The notes: generated by a model not told the origin, from the sequence alone. A stretch of DNA of 64,000 bases from Sphingomonas sp. PP-F2F-A104-K0414 (GCF_004340945.1 NZ_SLYD01000004.1:248001-312000), one strand, 5' to 3'; shown: positions 8,593 to 18,387, counted from the stretch's first letter. A program made the numbers and translations.

Positions 8593-10086
8593 CTAGCCCT
8601 CCAGCTCGCGCATCAGCACGCGCACGGCGGCATCGATATCGCGGTCCGAGTCGCGCAGTTCCTCGATCTTCCGCACCGCATGGATCACCGTCGAGTGATC
8701 ACGCCCACCGAACTTCCGTCCGATCTCCGGCAGTGACCGAGTCGTGAGCCGCTTGGCCAGATACATCGCGATCTGCCGCGGCCGCGCCACCGCCCGCGCA
8801 CGCCGCGCGGAAATCAGGTCGAGCGGCTTCAGTTCGAAATGCGCGGACACGAGCTTCTGGATCTCGTCGATCGTCACGCGCTTCTGCGCCCCGCGGAGCA
8901 CCTCTCCGAGCGTCGCAACCGCAAAGTCGAGGTCGATCGTGTCCCCGGTCAGCTGCGCATACGCAACGACGCGGTTGAGGGCGCCCTCGAGCTCGCGAAT
9001 GTTCGCATGGATACGGCTCGCGAGTAGATCGAGCACGTCGGTCGGCACGCGCATGTCGGGCAGGTCGACCAGCTTCCGATCGAGGATCGTCCGGCGCAGC
9101 ACCAGATCGGGCGCCTTGATGTCGGCGACCAGCCCGACCGACATCCGGCTGACGATCCGCGCCTCGACGCCTTCCAAGGCCTGCGGACAGCGGTCGGCGG
9201 AGATCACGAGCCGCTTGCCGGCCGCCATGATCTCGTTGACCGTGTGGAAGAATTCTTCCTGCGTCGCATCCTTGCCGGCGATGAACTGGAGATCGTCGAT
9301 CAGCAGCAGGTCGGCACCGCGCAACCGCTGCTTGAAGGCATGCGTATCGCGCGCGCGCATCGACGCGACGAAGTCGTACATGAACCGCTCGGCGGACATG
9401 CACAGCACGATCGCGTTCGGATTATGCTCGAGGAACGCGTGACCGATCGCGTGCATGAGATGGGTCTTGCCCTGCCCCGTGCCGCTGTGGAGGAACAACG
9501 GGCTGAACCGGACCGGGCCTGGCTCGGCGAGCACCTTGGCCGCGTTGAACGCGACCTTGTTCGACGGATCGACGACGAATCGCGCAAACGTGTAGCGCGG
9601 ATCGAGCGGCGGGCGTTCGGCCGGCACGCCGACCGGCGCGGAGGCCACGACAGGCGCCGGCGCAGGCTTCAGCGACGGATCGACGCCGAACTTCATCGAA
9701 ACCTGCGCAGGCTCGGCGACGGGCTTGGAAGCCGGCTTGGCCTCGACCGGCACCGGATCGGCAACGGGCTTGGCTGGAATGGCGTCGGCGACCGGCTCGA
9801 TCGCGAGCACGACGGGCGCGCGACCCGGCGCCCGGGTCTCGATCTGGACGGTGCGGACGTGGGGCAGGATCTGCTTGAATTCGAGCACGAGTCGGTCGGC
9901 ATAGTGATTGCGGACCCAGTTCGTCATGAACGCCGACGGCAGCGCGAGGCGGATCGTGTCGCGATCGTCACCCGGAACGAGTTCGATCGGTTTCAGCCAC
10001 TGCTCGAACAGGCGGGCCCCCGCCGACTCGCGCAAGGATGCACGCACGCGGGCCCAGGCCTTCTCGGCCTCGGTCGCGTGCGTCAT
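8593..10086 (-). CDS. dnaA: Chromosomal replication initiator DnaA
   Basis: 497 residues. Domain I is at the N-terminus (AWARVRASLRESAGARLFEQWLKPIEL split across about 9-35). A long Pro/Ala/Val-rich linker follows (about 90-160). The AAA+ domain has Walker A GTGQGKTH (about 200-207) and Walker B LLIDDLQF (about 260). The C-terminal helix-turn-helix contains GGRDHSTVIHAVRKI (about 459-473), the DnaA-box reading motif. The ATG at 10086 has AAGGA four to eight bases upstream; a GTG at 10107 with GGAG upstream is an alternative start. The linker is longer than in many DnaA proteins. The gene is downstream of rpsT on the same strand. Confidence 0.96.
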   Translation of the reverse strand: MTHATEAEKAWARVRASLRESAGARLFEQWLKPIELVPGDDRDTIRLALPSAFMTNWVRNHYADRLVLEFKQILPHVRTVQIETRAPGRAPVVLAIEPVADAIPAKPVADPVPVEAKPASKPVAEPAQVSMKFGVDPSLKPAPAPVVASAPVGVPAERPPLDPRYTFARFVVDPSNKVAFNAAKVLAEPGPVRFSPLFLHSGTGQGKTHLMHAIGHAFLEHNPNAIVLCMSAERFMYDFVASMRARDTHAFKQRLRGADLLLIDDLQFIAGKDATQEEFFHTVNEIMAAGKRLVISADRCPQALEGVEARIVSRMSVGLVADIKAPDLVLRRTILDRKLVDLPDMRVPTDVLDLLASRIHANIRELEGALNRVVAYAQLTGDTIDLDFAVATLGEVLRGAQKRVTIDEIQKLVSAHFELKPLDLISARRARAVARPRQIAMYLAKRLTTRSLPEIGRKFGGRDHSTVIHAVRKIEELRDSDRDIDAAVRVLMRELEG

Positions 10087-10478
10087 TGATCCTTGCCACT
10101 TCGTCACGCGCACGCTTCTCCGACCCCGCGAGATTGCTCGCGCGGGTGATATAGTCCCGACAGAAAATGGTCCCCCGACGACCCCAAGGGTCATCCGGCA
10201 TCTTCGCCCTGTGTGTTTGATGCAGCGGTGGAAACCACCGTCGCTGTGAGCCCCGTTATGAAGCGATCGGCGATCCGGGCAAGACCCCGACGCGTCACAT
10301 TTTCGAAATAAAGCGGGTTGACTTGATCAAGCCGCGGAAATGCGTCGATATTTTTATAAGTGGCTGTGTTTACGTATTTTTTGCGAATTCAATCATTCCA
10401 TGACTTGACTTCGGACCACTCGAATCGCGGGGAATCCGTGGGTTACGCACCGTCGCACTTGGTTCCCTTCGCAGACGC
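10087..10478. other. dnaA upstream region: AT-rich, two GANTC sites, no consensus DnaA box
   Basis: This 392-base gap upstream of dnaA has no convincing gene. It contains an AT-rich stretch around 10345-10400 and two GAATC sequences (10422-10426 and 10432-10436), which fit the GANTC target of the alphaproteobacterial methylase CcrM. I looked for the DnaA box TTATNCACA on both strands and found only matches with two mismatches (TGTGTTTAC near 10366), so I do not call an origin here. The dnaA promoter must lie in this stretch but I cannot place it securely. Confidence 0.5.
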
Positions 10479-10508
10479 AAAAAACCCGCCGGGAATGTCC
10501 CGACGGGT
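10479..10508 (-). terminator. Rho-independent terminator of rpsT
   Basis: Read on the minus strand, CCCGTCGGGA, a three-base loop and TCCCGGCGGG form a 10-bp stem (one G-T pair), followed immediately by a run of six T. It sits about 27 bases after the rpsT stop codon and before dnaA, so rpsT is probably a separate transcript from dnaA. Confidence 0.88.
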
Positions 10509-10535
10509 GATCCGCTTTCGACAGTGATCGGTCGC

Positions 10536-10799
10536 TTAGGCGAGCCCGGTCACGGCCTTGGTCAGACGCGCGAACTTGCGGCTCGCGGTGTTCTTGTGCA
10601 GCACGCCCTTGGCGACGCCACGCTGCAGCTCAGGCTGTGCGGCCGCGAGTGCGGTGGTCGCTGCGCCCTTGTCGCCCGAAGCCAGTGCGGCCTCGACCTT
10701 CTTGATGAAGGTACGGATACGGCCGACGCGGTTGCCGTTCACTTCCGCGCGACGGTCGTTGCGACGGATACGCTTTTTCGCCTGCGGCGTGTTCGCCAT
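10536..10799 (-). CDS. rpsT: 30S ribosomal protein S20
   Basis: 87 residues, highly basic. The start [17 protein letters not shown] and the body with [13 protein letters not shown] and [16 protein letters not shown] are diagnostic of S20, which binds 16S rRNA early in small-subunit assembly. It is monocistronic, with its own terminator at 10479-10508. The adjacency rpsT/dnaA is seen in other Alphaproteobacteria. Confidence 0.97.
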   Translation of the reverse strand: MANTPQAKKRIRRNDRRAEVNGNRVGRIRTFIKKVEAALASGDKGAATTALAAAQPELQRGVAKGVLHKNTASRKFARLTKAVTGLA

Positions 10800-10906
10800 G
10801 AAGCCCTCTGGATGTTCGAATGAATAAAAAGGGGCGCCGGATTGCTCCTACGCCCTCTCGAAGCCGCGGCCCTACCCACTTTGTCCTGGCCCGTCAACTG
10901 ATAGGC

Positions 10907-11722
10907 TCAACCGCGTTGGCACTTCGGACACCAGAACGTCGAGCGCCCGCCCTCCGTCCGCCGCTTCACGGTAGCACCACATTCGCACGGCTCGCCTTCA
11001 CGCCCATAGACGCGCCATTGCTTGGAGAAATAGCCGAGCTCGCCGTCCGGCCGCACGTAATCACGCAGCGACGAACCGCCGGCCAGAATCGCGGCGGTCA
11101 GCACCGTCCGAATCGCCTCGACGAGTCGCTCGAGTCGAAACAGCGATATCCGCCCCGCCGCGCGAGACGGCGCGATCTTCGCCATGTGCAGCGCCTCGCA
11201 CACATAGATATTGCCGAGCCCCGCAACGATTCGCTGATCGAGCAGCATCGCCTTGATCGACGCCCCGCGCCCTTCGAGCGCGTCCAGCAGATACGCGGCG
11301 GTCAGGTCCGGCCCGAGCGGCTCCGGCCCCATGCTGAGGAACGGCGGGTAATGGGCGATGTCCTCGGTCGCCCACAGATCGAGAAAGCCGAATCGCCGCG
11401 GATCGTTGAGCGCGACCGTCCGCCCCGCAGCGGTGCCGATCAGCAGGTGATCGTGCGCGAGCAGTTCGCTCGGATCGACTCGCCAGCGACCCGACATGCC
11501 GAGATGGAAGACGAGCGTATCGCCGCGATCGGTATCGATCAGCCCGTATTTCGCGCGCCGTCCCAAGTGCGTCACGGTCGCGCCCGTCATCCGCTGGCGC
11601 AGGTCGACCGGGATCGCCTTGCGCAGGTCGGCACGGCGCGGCTCGACCGAGGTGAGGCGCTGGCCCTTCAGCACGGGCTCCAGCCCGCGCACGGTGGTTT
11701 CGACTTCTGGTAATTCTGGCAC
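10907..11722 (-). CDS. mutM: Bifunctional DNA-formamidopyrimidine glycosylase / AP lyase
   Basis: 271 residues. It begins MPELPEVET, so the catalytic N-terminal proline (after Met removal) and the adjacent Glu are present; the HLGMSGRW motif is near residue 74. The C-terminal zinc finger has the Cys pairs CECG and CPKC around ARRT-type sequence, ending CQRG. It excises oxidised purines such as 8-oxoguanine. It is divergent from ubiE with a 56-base gap. Confidence 0.97.
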   Translation of the reverse strand: MPELPEVETTVRGLEPVLKGQRLTSVEPRRADLRKAIPVDLRQRMTGATVTHLGRRAKYGLIDTDRGDTLVFHLGMSGRWRVDPSELLAHDHLLIGTAAGRTVALNDPRRFGFLDLWATEDIAHYPPFLSMGPEPLGPDLTAAYLLDALEGRGASIKAMLLDQRIVAGLGNIYVCEALHMAKIAPSRAAGRISLFRLERLVEAIRTVLTAAILAGGSSLRDYVRPDGELGYFSKQWRVYGREGEPCECGATVKRRTEGGRSTFWCPKCQRG

Positions 11723-11778
11723 GGTTTGCAGCTAGGTTGCGTTTGCTCGCGCCACAAGGCGCGGCTAGAGCGCAGGAT

Positions 11779-12543
11779 ATGAACGACTTGATCGCGCCCG
11801 CGCCCGCACTCACGCCCGATACCGTCTCCTTCGGCTACGAAGACATCCCCGCCACCGAGAAGACCGCCCGCGTCGGCGGCGTCTTCTCGAACGTCGCAGG
11901 CAAATACGACCTGATGAACGATGCGATGTCGGGCGGCATGCACCGCCTGTGGAAGGACCGCTTCGTCCGCCGCGTAAAGCCGCGCGAAGGCGAGCAGATC
12001 CTCGATATGGCCGGCGGCACGGGCGACATCGCGTTCCGCATGGAGCCGTCGGGCGCATCGATCACGGTCGCCGACATCAACCCGCAGATGCTCGAAGTCG
12101 GCATGGAACGCGCCCAGAAGCGCGGCATCGACGGCCTCGTCTGGACCGAAGCCAATGCGGAAACGCTGACCTTCCCCGACAAGTTCTTCGACGCGTACAC
12201 GATCGCGTTCGGCATTCGTAACGTCACCGACATCCCCAAGGCCTTGCGCGAAGCCCACCGCGTCCTGCGCCGCGGCGGACGCTTCTACTGCCTCGAATTC
12301 TCGACGACGGTGTGGCCCGGGTTCGCCGAGGTGTACGACGCCTATTCACACAAGATGGTCCCGAAGCTTGGCCAATTGCTCGCGCAGGACGCCGACAGCT
12401 ACCGCTACCTGATCGAATCGATCCGCCGCTTCCCCGACATGCCCAAGTTCAAGGGCATGATCGCGGACGCGGGCTTCGTGCAGACCAAGGTGGAACCGCT
12501 GCTGGGTGGGCTGGTCGCGATCCACAGCGGCTGGAAGATCTAG
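11779..12543 (+). CDS. ubiE: Demethylmenaquinone/ubiquinone C-methyltransferase UbiE
   Basis: 254 residues. The SAM-binding core is ILDMAGGTGDIAFR (about 73-86), with the family signatures YDLMNDAMSGGMHRLWKD and the later FGIRNVTDIPKALREAHRVL, ending with GGLVAIHSGWKI. It performs the C-methylation step of ubiquinone biosynthesis. The ATG at 11779 has a weak GCAGGA site; the upstream frame back to 11737 runs into the mutM promoter gap and is rejected. ubiB follows after a 235-base repeat-containing spacer. Confidence 0.96.
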   Translation: MNDLIAPAPALTPDTVSFGYEDIPATEKTARVGGVFSNVAGKYDLMNDAMSGGMHRLWKDRFVRRVKPREGEQILDMAGGTGDIAFRMEPSGASITVADINPQMLEVGMERAQKRGIDGLVWTEANAETLTFPDKFFDAYTIAFGIRNVTDIPKALREAHRVLRRGGRFYCLEFSTTVWPGFAEVYDAYSHKMVPKLGQLLAQDADSYRYLIESIRRFPDMPKFKGMIADAGFVQTKVEPLLGGLVAIHSGWKI

Positions 12544-12546
12544 TGA

Positions 12547-12749
12547 TCACGCGAAGGCGCGAAGGCGCGAAGGGGTTTTCGCGCAGAGGCGCAGAGGACG
12601 CAGAGATGGCGCGCACGCGGCAGCTTTCACTTCATCAACCACCAGTGATGAAAAGCCGCAGCCGCGGCGAAACGCAACACCTCCGCGTCTCCGCGCCTCT
12701 GCGCGAACCATTTCTACCTTCTCTTCGCGCCTTAGCGCCTTCGCGTGAA
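12547..12749. repeat. Long inverted repeat in the ubiE-ubiB gap
   Basis: The left arm reads ACGCGAAGGCGCGAAGGCGC and continues through CGCGCAGAGGCGCAGAG. The right arm reads back as CTCCGCGCCTCTGCGCG and ends CGCCTTCGCGTGAAC. The arms are about 60 bases with imperfect pairing around a central unpaired part. Because ubiE and ubiB are co-directional, the structure would be transcribed and fold between them. Confidence 0.8.
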
Positions 12750-12778
12750 CCAACCTTGTCTTACGGCACCAACCCCAA

Positions 12779-14314
12779 GTGACCGCCTCCACCACTCACG
12801 TCTGGCGCCTCCTCAAATGGGGCCGCATCCTCGCTCGTCACGGTGCGTTGCGCGGGATCGAGCGTGACCCGAACACGCCCGCCCCCGTCCGCCGCCTCGC
12901 AAGGATCGCGCGGCTCGGCGCGCGCGTGCCCGAGGTACCGCGCTATGCCGATGCGTTCCAGGCGATCGGTCCCGCGGCGATCAAGCTCGGGCAGACGCTC
13001 GCTACCCGCCCCGATCTCGTCGGTGAGGACGCTGCGCACGATCTGTTGCGCCTCCAGGACCAGCTCTCCCCCGTCCCCTACGCAACGATCGAGGCGGCGA
13101 TGCTGGCGAGCTTCGGCAAGCCGCTGGAAACGCTCTTCTCGCGCATCGAACCGATCCCCGTCGGCGCCGCGTCGATCGCGCAGGTCCACCGCGCCGTCAC
13201 CACCGATGGCCGACAGGTCGCGGTGAAAGTCCTCCGCCCCGGCGTCGAGGACGATTTCGCGCGCGCGATCGACACGTACAGTTGGGCCGCAGCGCAACTT
13301 GAGGCGCTCAGCCCCGAAGCGATGCGCCTGCGTCCGCGCCTCACGATCGAGACGTTCAAGCGCTGGACGCTGCGCGAACTGAACTTCCGTCGCGAGGCCG
13401 CCTCGGCCTCCGAACTCGCGGAGGGCATGACCGCCGAGCCCGATTTCGTCATCCCCGCGATCGATTGGGCGCGCTCGACCAATAAGGTCATGACGATCGA
13501 GTGGATCGACGGCATCAAGCTGTCCGACCGCCCCGCACTGGTCGCCGCCGGCTACGACCTTCCCGGCCTCGCCAACACGCTCGTTCGCGCATTCCTGCGC
13601 CAGGCGATCGCCGACGGGTTCTTCCACGCCGACATGCACCAGGGAAACCTGTTTGCGCTTCCCGGCAACCGCATCGCCGCGATCGATTTTGGCATCATGG
13701 GCCGGATCGACCGCCGCGCCCGCGTCTGGCTAGCCGAAATCCTCTACGGCCTGATCACCGGCAACTACAAACGCGTCGCCGAGATCCATTTCGAGGCGGG
13801 CTATGTCCCCGCCTATCACGACGTCGCCGAGTTCGCGACCGCGCTGAGGGCGGTCGGCGAGCCGATGCGCGGGTTGCCGGTCAAGGACATGTCGATCGGG
13901 ATGATGCTCGACAGCCTGTTCTCGATCACGCGCGATTTCGACATGGTCACGCAGCCGCACCTGCTGCTGCTCCAGAAGACGATGGTGATGGTCGAGGGCG
14001 TCGCGACCAGCCTCAACCCCGACATCAATTTGTGGGAAGCGGCCGAGCCGTTCGTCCGCGACTGGATCCGCGGCGAACTCGGCCCCGAGGCGATGATCGC
14101 CGACCGGCTGATCGCGGACTTCCAGACGCTCACACGGCTGCCTGAGCTGGTCCGCCGGATCGAGGCGCATTACCCCGCGCCCGGTGGCGCGCCGCCGACG
14201 ATGCCGCTGCGCGAGATCGAAGTGATCCGGATCGGCGGCGGCTGGCGCTACATGGCGGTGGCGCTCGCAACCGCGCTGACCAGCGTGGGTGCGACCTGGC
14301 TCTTGCTGCGGTGA
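12779..14314 (+). CDS. ubiB: Ubiquinone biosynthesis ABC1/UbiB-family atypical kinase
   Basis: 511 residues. The UbiB signature KxGQ is in AAIKLGQTLATRPDLVG (about 63-80). It is followed by an Ala-rich nucleotide loop, PVGAASIAQVHRAV, the lysine strand VAVKVLRPG, the catalytic-loop ADMHQGNLF and the DFG-like AIDFGIMGRID. Two hydrophobic helices are predicted at the end (about 485-508). UbiB proteins bind ATP and are needed for ubiquinone synthesis, probably by extracting lipid intermediates. The start is GTG at 12779. Confidence 0.94.
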   Translation: MTASTTHVWRLLKWGRILARHGALRGIERDPNTPAPVRRLARIARLGARVPEVPRYADAFQAIGPAAIKLGQTLATRPDLVGEDAAHDLLRLQDQLSPVPYATIEAAMLASFGKPLETLFSRIEPIPVGAASIAQVHRAVTTDGRQVAVKVLRPGVEDDFARAIDTYSWAAAQLEALSPEAMRLRPRLTIETFKRWTLRELNFRREAASASELAEGMTAEPDFVIPAIDWARSTNKVMTIEWIDGIKLSDRPALVAAGYDLPGLANTLVRAFLRQAIADGFFHADMHQGNLFALPGNRIAAIDFGIMGRIDRRARVWLAEILYGLITGNYKRVAEIHFEAGYVPAYHDVAEFATALRAVGEPMRGLPVKDMSIGMMLDSLFSITRDFDMVTQPHLLLLQKTMVMVEGVATSLNPDINLWEAAEPFVRDWIRGELGPEAMIADRLIADFQTLTRLPELVRRIEAHYPAPGGAPPTMPLREIEVIRIGGGWRYMAVALATALTSVGATWLLLR

Positions 14315-14333
14315 TATCAGCCTGCCGGACCGG

Positions 14334-15437
14334 ATGATGCGCCGTCCCGTAGCGCCTTTGTGGCTGACGAGACCGTCGCGGTTTGCGGCGATGTCGCAGT
14401 CGGGTGCACGCGCGACGCTGGCGGTGTTCGTCATCGCGATCATGGCGACTTGGCTTGCCCTTTCGGTACCGACCGCGCCCCGCGCAACCGGTGCCGATCA
14501 CGGCACGGACATGGCGCTCTACGCGGGGATCGTCGACGGTGTTCGGCACGGCGGCCCCTATTATGCGGTCGCTGCCGATGCGATGCGCGCGGGCAACTAT
14601 CCGATGAAGCCGTTCGTCACGATGCGCCTACCGACCCTCGCGGTCGTGGCCGCAGCGTTGCCCGCCTTCGCGGTTGTCGCCATGCTGTACGCACTGGCGA
14701 CCGCGACGTTGATCGCCTGGTGTCGCCGCCTGCGTCCCGCGTTGAGCCAGCCGGCGCTCGCCATCGCGATGATCCTGCTGCTCGGCGGAATGCTAGCGTT
14801 CTTCCAGGCGGGCCTGGTGCTGTTCCACGAGATCTGGGCAGGATTGCTGATCGCGCTGTCGCTCGCGCTGCGTCGTCCAGGCTATTGGGTCGAAGCGGTC
14901 GCATTAGGCCTTGCCGCCGCGCTTATCCGCGAGACCGCCGCGCCGTATCTCGTGTTGATGGCGGTCTTCGCACTCGTAGAAGGAAGCCGCCGTGAGGTCG
15001 CCGCCTGGATCGGATCGCTCGCCATCGTCGCGATCGTCCTGGTGCTCCACGCGCATGCCGTGTCGCTCGTCGTGCATCCGCTGGATCCGTCGTCGCCGGG
15101 CTGGGCCGGCATGCTCGGGGTCGGCTTCGTCGTCCGCGCGATCGTCGATGCCTCTGCGCTCAGCCTGTTTCCGCTCGTGGTTGCCGCGCCGATAGTCGGT
15201 ATCGCGGCGTTCGGCTGGACCGCCTGGCACGATCCGCTCGCCGGGCGGATGGCCGCGCTGCTCGCCGGCTATGGCCTGATGCTCGGCCTGTTCGGGCGGA
15301 TCGACACATTTTACTGGGCCTTGCTGATCGCGCCGGCCTCACTCGTGGGGATAGTCTTCGCAGCCGACGGACTGCGCGATCTGGTACGAGCCGCGAGCGA
15401 CGGGCGACGCATTACGGTCCGCCGCGTAATACGCTAA
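14334..15437 (+). CDS. Polytopic inner-membrane protein of unknown function
   Basis: 367 residues with about 8-10 hydrophobic segments and short charged loops. After the first span the sequence GADHGTDMALYAGIVDGVRHGGPYYAVAADAMRAGNYPM precedes a second span. This extracytoplasmic loop with Asp/His/Tyr, and later FHEIWAGLLIALSLALRRPG and IRETAAPYLVLMA, are reminiscent of GT-C type glycosyltransferases (for example the GT39/ArnT group). The motif evidence is weak, so I call it only as a membrane protein. Start: ATG 14334 or the next codon ATG 14337. It sits between ubiB and coaBC. Confidence 0.7.
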   Translation: MMRRPVAPLWLTRPSRFAAMSQSGARATLAVFVIAIMATWLALSVPTAPRATGADHGTDMALYAGIVDGVRHGGPYYAVAADAMRAGNYPMKPFVTMRLPTLAVVAAALPAFAVVAMLYALATATLIAWCRRLRPALSQPALAIAMILLLGGMLAFFQAGLVLFHEIWAGLLIALSLALRRPGYWVEAVALGLAAALIRETAAPYLVLMAVFALVEGSRREVAAWIGSLAIVAIVLVLHAHAVSLVVHPLDPSSPGWAGMLGVGFVVRAIVDASALSLFPLVVAAPIVGIAAFGWTAWHDPLAGRMAALLAGYGLMLGLFGRIDTFYWALLIAPASLVGIVFAADGLRDLVRAASDGRRITVRRVIR

Positions 15438-15447
15438 GACGCGGTCC

Positions 15448-16635
15448 ATGACGCGTATTCTCCTGATCGTCGGCGGCGGGATCGCCGCCTACAAGGCCGC
15501 CGAGCTGATCCGCCTGCTCAAACGCGAGGGCCACGCGGTACGCTGCGTGATGACCGAGGCAGCGCATCATTTCGTCACGCCGATGACGCTCGCCGCGCTC
15601 AGCGAGGACAAGGTCTACACGACGCTGTGGGACCTCAAGGACGAGGCTGAGATGGGCCATATCCAGCTCAGCCGGCAGGCCGACCTGATCATCGTCGCGC
15701 CCGCTACCGCCGACCTGATGGCCCGCATGGCCGCCGGCCTCGCGAACGATCTCGCGACGACGCTGCTGCTCGCCACCGACAAGCCGGTGCTCGTCGCGCC
15801 GGCAATGAACGTCCGCATGTGGGGCCATGCCGCGACCGTCCGCAACGTGGCGCAGCTTCGCGCGGATGGCGTCACGGTGATGATGCCCGACGAAGGCGCG
15901 ATGGCGTGCGGCGAATACGGTCCCGGCCGCCTGCCCGAGCCGCCCGCGATCGTCGCCGCGATCGAGGCCTTGCTCTCGCCTGCACTGCCTAAGCGCCTTG
16001 CGGGCCGCCACGTACTCGTCACCGCCGGACCGACTCACGAGCCGATCGATCCGGTGCGCTACATCGCCAACCGCTCGTCGGGCAAACAGGGCTTTGCGAT
16101 CGCCGCAGCGCTGGCACGGCTCGGCGCACGCGTGACGCTGGTCGCGGGCCCGGTGACGCTGCCGACTCCACACGGCGTCGACCGGATCGACGTCGAGACC
16201 GCGCGCGAGATGGCGCACGCGGTGGACCGCGCGCTGCCCGCCGATGCCGCGGTCATGGTGGCTGCCGTGGCGGACTGGCACGTCGAGTCCTTCCGGCAGA
16301 AGATCAAGAAGGGCGATGCCACGCCGACGCTGACGCTCGCGGAAAATCCCGATATTCTCGCGACTTTGGCGCGCAGCCCCCACCGCCCTCGCCTGCTGAT
16401 CGGGTTCGCCGCCGAGACCGAGCGCGTCATCGAACACGCCGTCGCCAAGCGTATCCGCAAGACCGCAGACTGGATCGTCGCCAACGACGTCTCGGGCGAC
16501 GTGATGGGCGGCGCCGACAACAGCGTGCACCTCGTCACCGCCGCGGGCGTCGAGAGCTGGAAGCGCATGCCCAAGGACGCGGTTGCCGCACGACTGGCGG
16601 ACCGCATCGCCGATGCGCTAGAAGCCGCATCATGA
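15448..16635 (+). CDS. coaBC: Bifunctional phosphopantothenoylcysteine decarboxylase / phosphopantothenate--cysteine ligase
   Basis: 395 residues. The N-terminal flavoprotein CoaC half has [14 protein letters not shown], the active-site His in MGHIQLSR (residue 71), the PAMN motif (118-121) and the catalytic Cys in [12 protein letters not shown] (residue 154). The CoaB half begins near [25 protein letters not shown] (about 188-213) and carries AAVADWHVE. Together they add cysteine to 4'-phosphopantothenate and decarboxylate the product in CoA synthesis. The TGA stop overlaps the ATG of dut (ATGA), implying translational coupling. Confidence 0.97.
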   Translation: MTRILLIVGGGIAAYKAAELIRLLKREGHAVRCVMTEAAHHFVTPMTLAALSEDKVYTTLWDLKDEAEMGHIQLSRQADLIIVAPATADLMARMAAGLANDLATTLLLATDKPVLVAPAMNVRMWGHAATVRNVAQLRADGVTVMMPDEGAMACGEYGPGRLPEPPAIVAAIEALLSPALPKRLAGRHVLVTAGPTHEPIDPVRYIANRSSGKQGFAIAAALARLGARVTLVAGPVTLPTPHGVDRIDVETAREMAHAVDRALPADAAVMVAAVADWHVESFRQKIKKGDATPTLTLAENPDILATLARSPHRPRLLIGFAAETERVIEHAVAKRIRKTADWIVANDVSGDVMGGADNSVHLVTAAGVESWKRMPKDAVAARLADRIADALEAAS

Positions 16636-17069
16636 TCCGTATCGAACTGAAGCGCCTGCCGCACGGCGAGGGCCTGCCTTTGCCCGCCTATGCGACCGAG
16701 GGTGCCGCCGGGATGGACGTCGTTGCCGCCGAGACGTTGACGCTCGCCCCCGGCGACCGAGCCGCGGTCGCGACTGGTTTCGCGATCGCCATTCCCGCAG
16801 GCCATGAGGTGCAGGTCCGCCCCCGCTCCGGCCTCGCGCTGAAGCACGGCGTCACCTGCCTCAACACCCCCGGCACGATCGACAGCGACTATCGCGGCGA
16901 AGTGAAGGTGATCCTCGCCAATCTCGGCCAAGCCCCATTCGAGATCGCACGCGGCGACCGCATCGCGCAACTGGTCCCCGCGGTCGTCCTCCGCGCGACG
17001 CTCGCCGAAGTCGATACGCTCGACGACACCACCCGCGGCGCAGGCGGCTTCGGATCGACCGGGCGATGA
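16632..17069 (+). CDS. dut: dUTP diphosphatase
   Basis: 145 residues, the length of trimeric dUTPases. The five motifs are visible: [29 protein letters not shown] with the catalytic Asp, RGDRIAQLV, and the glycine/phenylalanine C-terminal arm [11 protein letters not shown]. It hydrolyses dUTP to dUMP and pyrophosphate. Its start overlaps the coaBC stop and its stop overlaps the next start, each by four bases. coaBC-dut pairing is common in bacteria. Confidence 0.97.
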   Translation: MIRIELKRLPHGEGLPLPAYATEGAAGMDVVAAETLTLAPGDRAAVATGFAIAIPAGHEVQVRPRSGLALKHGVTCLNTPGTIDSDYRGEVKVILANLGQAPFEIARGDRIAQLVPAVVLRATLAEVDTLDDTTRGAGGFGSTGR

Positions 17070-17518
17070 TCGCCGCGTTTCTCCTGCTGCTTCAGGCCGT
17101 CGCCCCGCCAGGCGTCGCCACGCAGGTCGCGCCGGCCGCACCATCTGCCGCCACGCCGACCGCCAGCGTTCCCCTGCCGCCGCAGGATTGGAGCGGGCTG
17201 CCCATTCTTCCGATCCGCCGGTCCGCGACGATCCAGGCGAACACCTCGATGTACGTCCACGGCGAGGTGATGGCGGGACGCTGTGCGAAGGCGGTGCGGA
17301 CCGCGCAGGGCTGGACGCTCACGCTCGACCTCGCCGTCCTCGCGACGCCGCAGGGCCGGTTTCGCCGCGTGACGCCGCGCGCGATCGATTGCCCGACGGT
17401 CGAGCAATATGCCGCCGGCGTGCTTGTCGGTACGCCGCGCGACGCGATCGACCTCGACGATACCCAGACCGACACCTGGTATCGCACTAGCATGACCTTC
17501 ACCTGGGCGGGCAGCTGA
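17066..17518 (+). CDS. Small secreted protein of unknown function
   Basis: 150 residues. The N-terminus [16 protein letters not shown] is hydrophobic and followed by an Ala/Pro/Thr linker, fitting a signal peptide or signal anchor. The mature part carries two cysteines (in AGRCAKAV and IDCPTVE) that could form a disulphide, and a repeated TW/W pattern ending in TFTWAGS. I do not recognise the family. It starts inside the dut stop codon (ATGA overlap) and ends 5 bases before the MoeB-type gene. Confidence 0.7.
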   Translation: MIAAFLLLLQAVAPPGVATQVAPAAPSAATPTASVPLPPQDWSGLPILPIRRSATIQANTSMYVHGEVMAGRCAKAVRTAQGWTLTLDLAVLATPQGRFRRVTPRAIDCPTVEQYAAGVLVGTPRDAIDLDDTQTDTWYRTSMTFTWAGS

Positions 17519-17523
17519 ACCGC

Positions 17524-18288
17524 ATGACGCTCTCCGACGACGAACTCGTCCGCTACGCCCGACACATCGTCCTGAAGGAATTTGGCGGTACCGGTCAGGC
17601 GAAACTGAAGACGGCCACAGTTGCGGTCGTCGGCGCCGGCGGGATCGGCTCACCTGCGATCCAGTATCTGGCCGCGGCGGGCGTCGGCCAGCTGATCCTG
17701 ATCGACGACGATAGCGTCGAGCCCTCCAACCTCCAGCGCCAGACGATCTTCACGACCGCCGACACCGGCGTCGCCAAGGTCGACGCCGCCGCCGCCGCCG
17801 CGCGCCGGATCAACCCGCATGTCGAGATCGCCGCGCATTGCATCCGGATCGACCCGACCAACGTCGCGGACCTGCTGACCGGGGCGGACGTCGTGCTCGA
17901 CGGCTGCGACAATTTCGTCACCCGGTTCTGCGTCGCCGATGCCGCATACGCGCTGCGCCTCCCGCTGGTCTCCGCGGCGGTCGGTCAGTTCGAAGGCCAG
18001 CTCGCTACCTATCGCGGGTGGGAAGCCGACAAGCCGTGCTATCGCTGCTTCGTTGGCGAAGATCCCGAGCGGGCGGAGACGAGTTGCACGGAGGACGGGG
18101 TGCTCGGCCCCGTCACTGGCGTCCTCGGCAGCCTAGCCGCGCTCGAGGTGCTACGGACGATCGCCCCGTTCGGCGACGACCAGGCGGGCAAGTTGCTGCT
18201 GGTCGACCTGCTGGCACTACGGTTCCGCACGATCAGGTTGCCGAAAGACCCCGGCTGCCAACGGTGCGCGCCCTGGCCAATCATCTGA
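17524..18288 (+). CDS. moeB: HesA/MoeB/ThiF family adenylyltransferase
   Basis: 254 residues. The start DELVRYARHIVLKEFGGTGQ is typical of MoeB/ThiF. The nucleotide-binding VVGAGGIGSPAIQYLAAAGVG (about 37-57) is followed by IDDDSVEPSNLQRQ with the ATP-contact Asp/Arg. The zinc ligands are the pairs CYRC (about 178-181) and CQRC near the end, and a conserved Cys lies in TSCTEDGVLGPVTG. Such enzymes adenylate the C-terminal Gly-Gly of MoaD or ThiS. moaD and moaE in this window lie 40 kb away, so MoeB is likely, but a ThiF role is not excluded. Confidence 0.85.
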   Translation: MTLSDDELVRYARHIVLKEFGGTGQAKLKTATVAVVGAGGIGSPAIQYLAAAGVGQLILIDDDSVEPSNLQRQTIFTTADTGVAKVDAAAAAARRINPHVEIAAHCIRIDPTNVADLLTGADVVLDGCDNFVTRFCVADAAYALRLPLVSAAVGQFEGQLATYRGWEADKPCYRCFVGEDPERAETSCTEDGVLGPVTGVLGSLAALEVLRTIAPFGDDQAGKLLLVDLLALRFRTIRLPKDPGCQRCAPWPII

Positions 18289-18387
18289 GCGATACACCGG
18301 CGCCTAGACCGGCCGCGACGTCCATCGCCGATTGACTCCCCCGCCAATTCCGCTAAGGCGCGGGTTCGTTCGGCGGGCTTGCTCGTC

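Noticed and set aside
10087..10478. Chromosomal origin (oriC) upstream of dnaA
   Set aside because: Only DnaA-box-like sequences with two mismatches are present, there is no cluster, and in many Alphaproteobacteria oriC is not next to dnaA.
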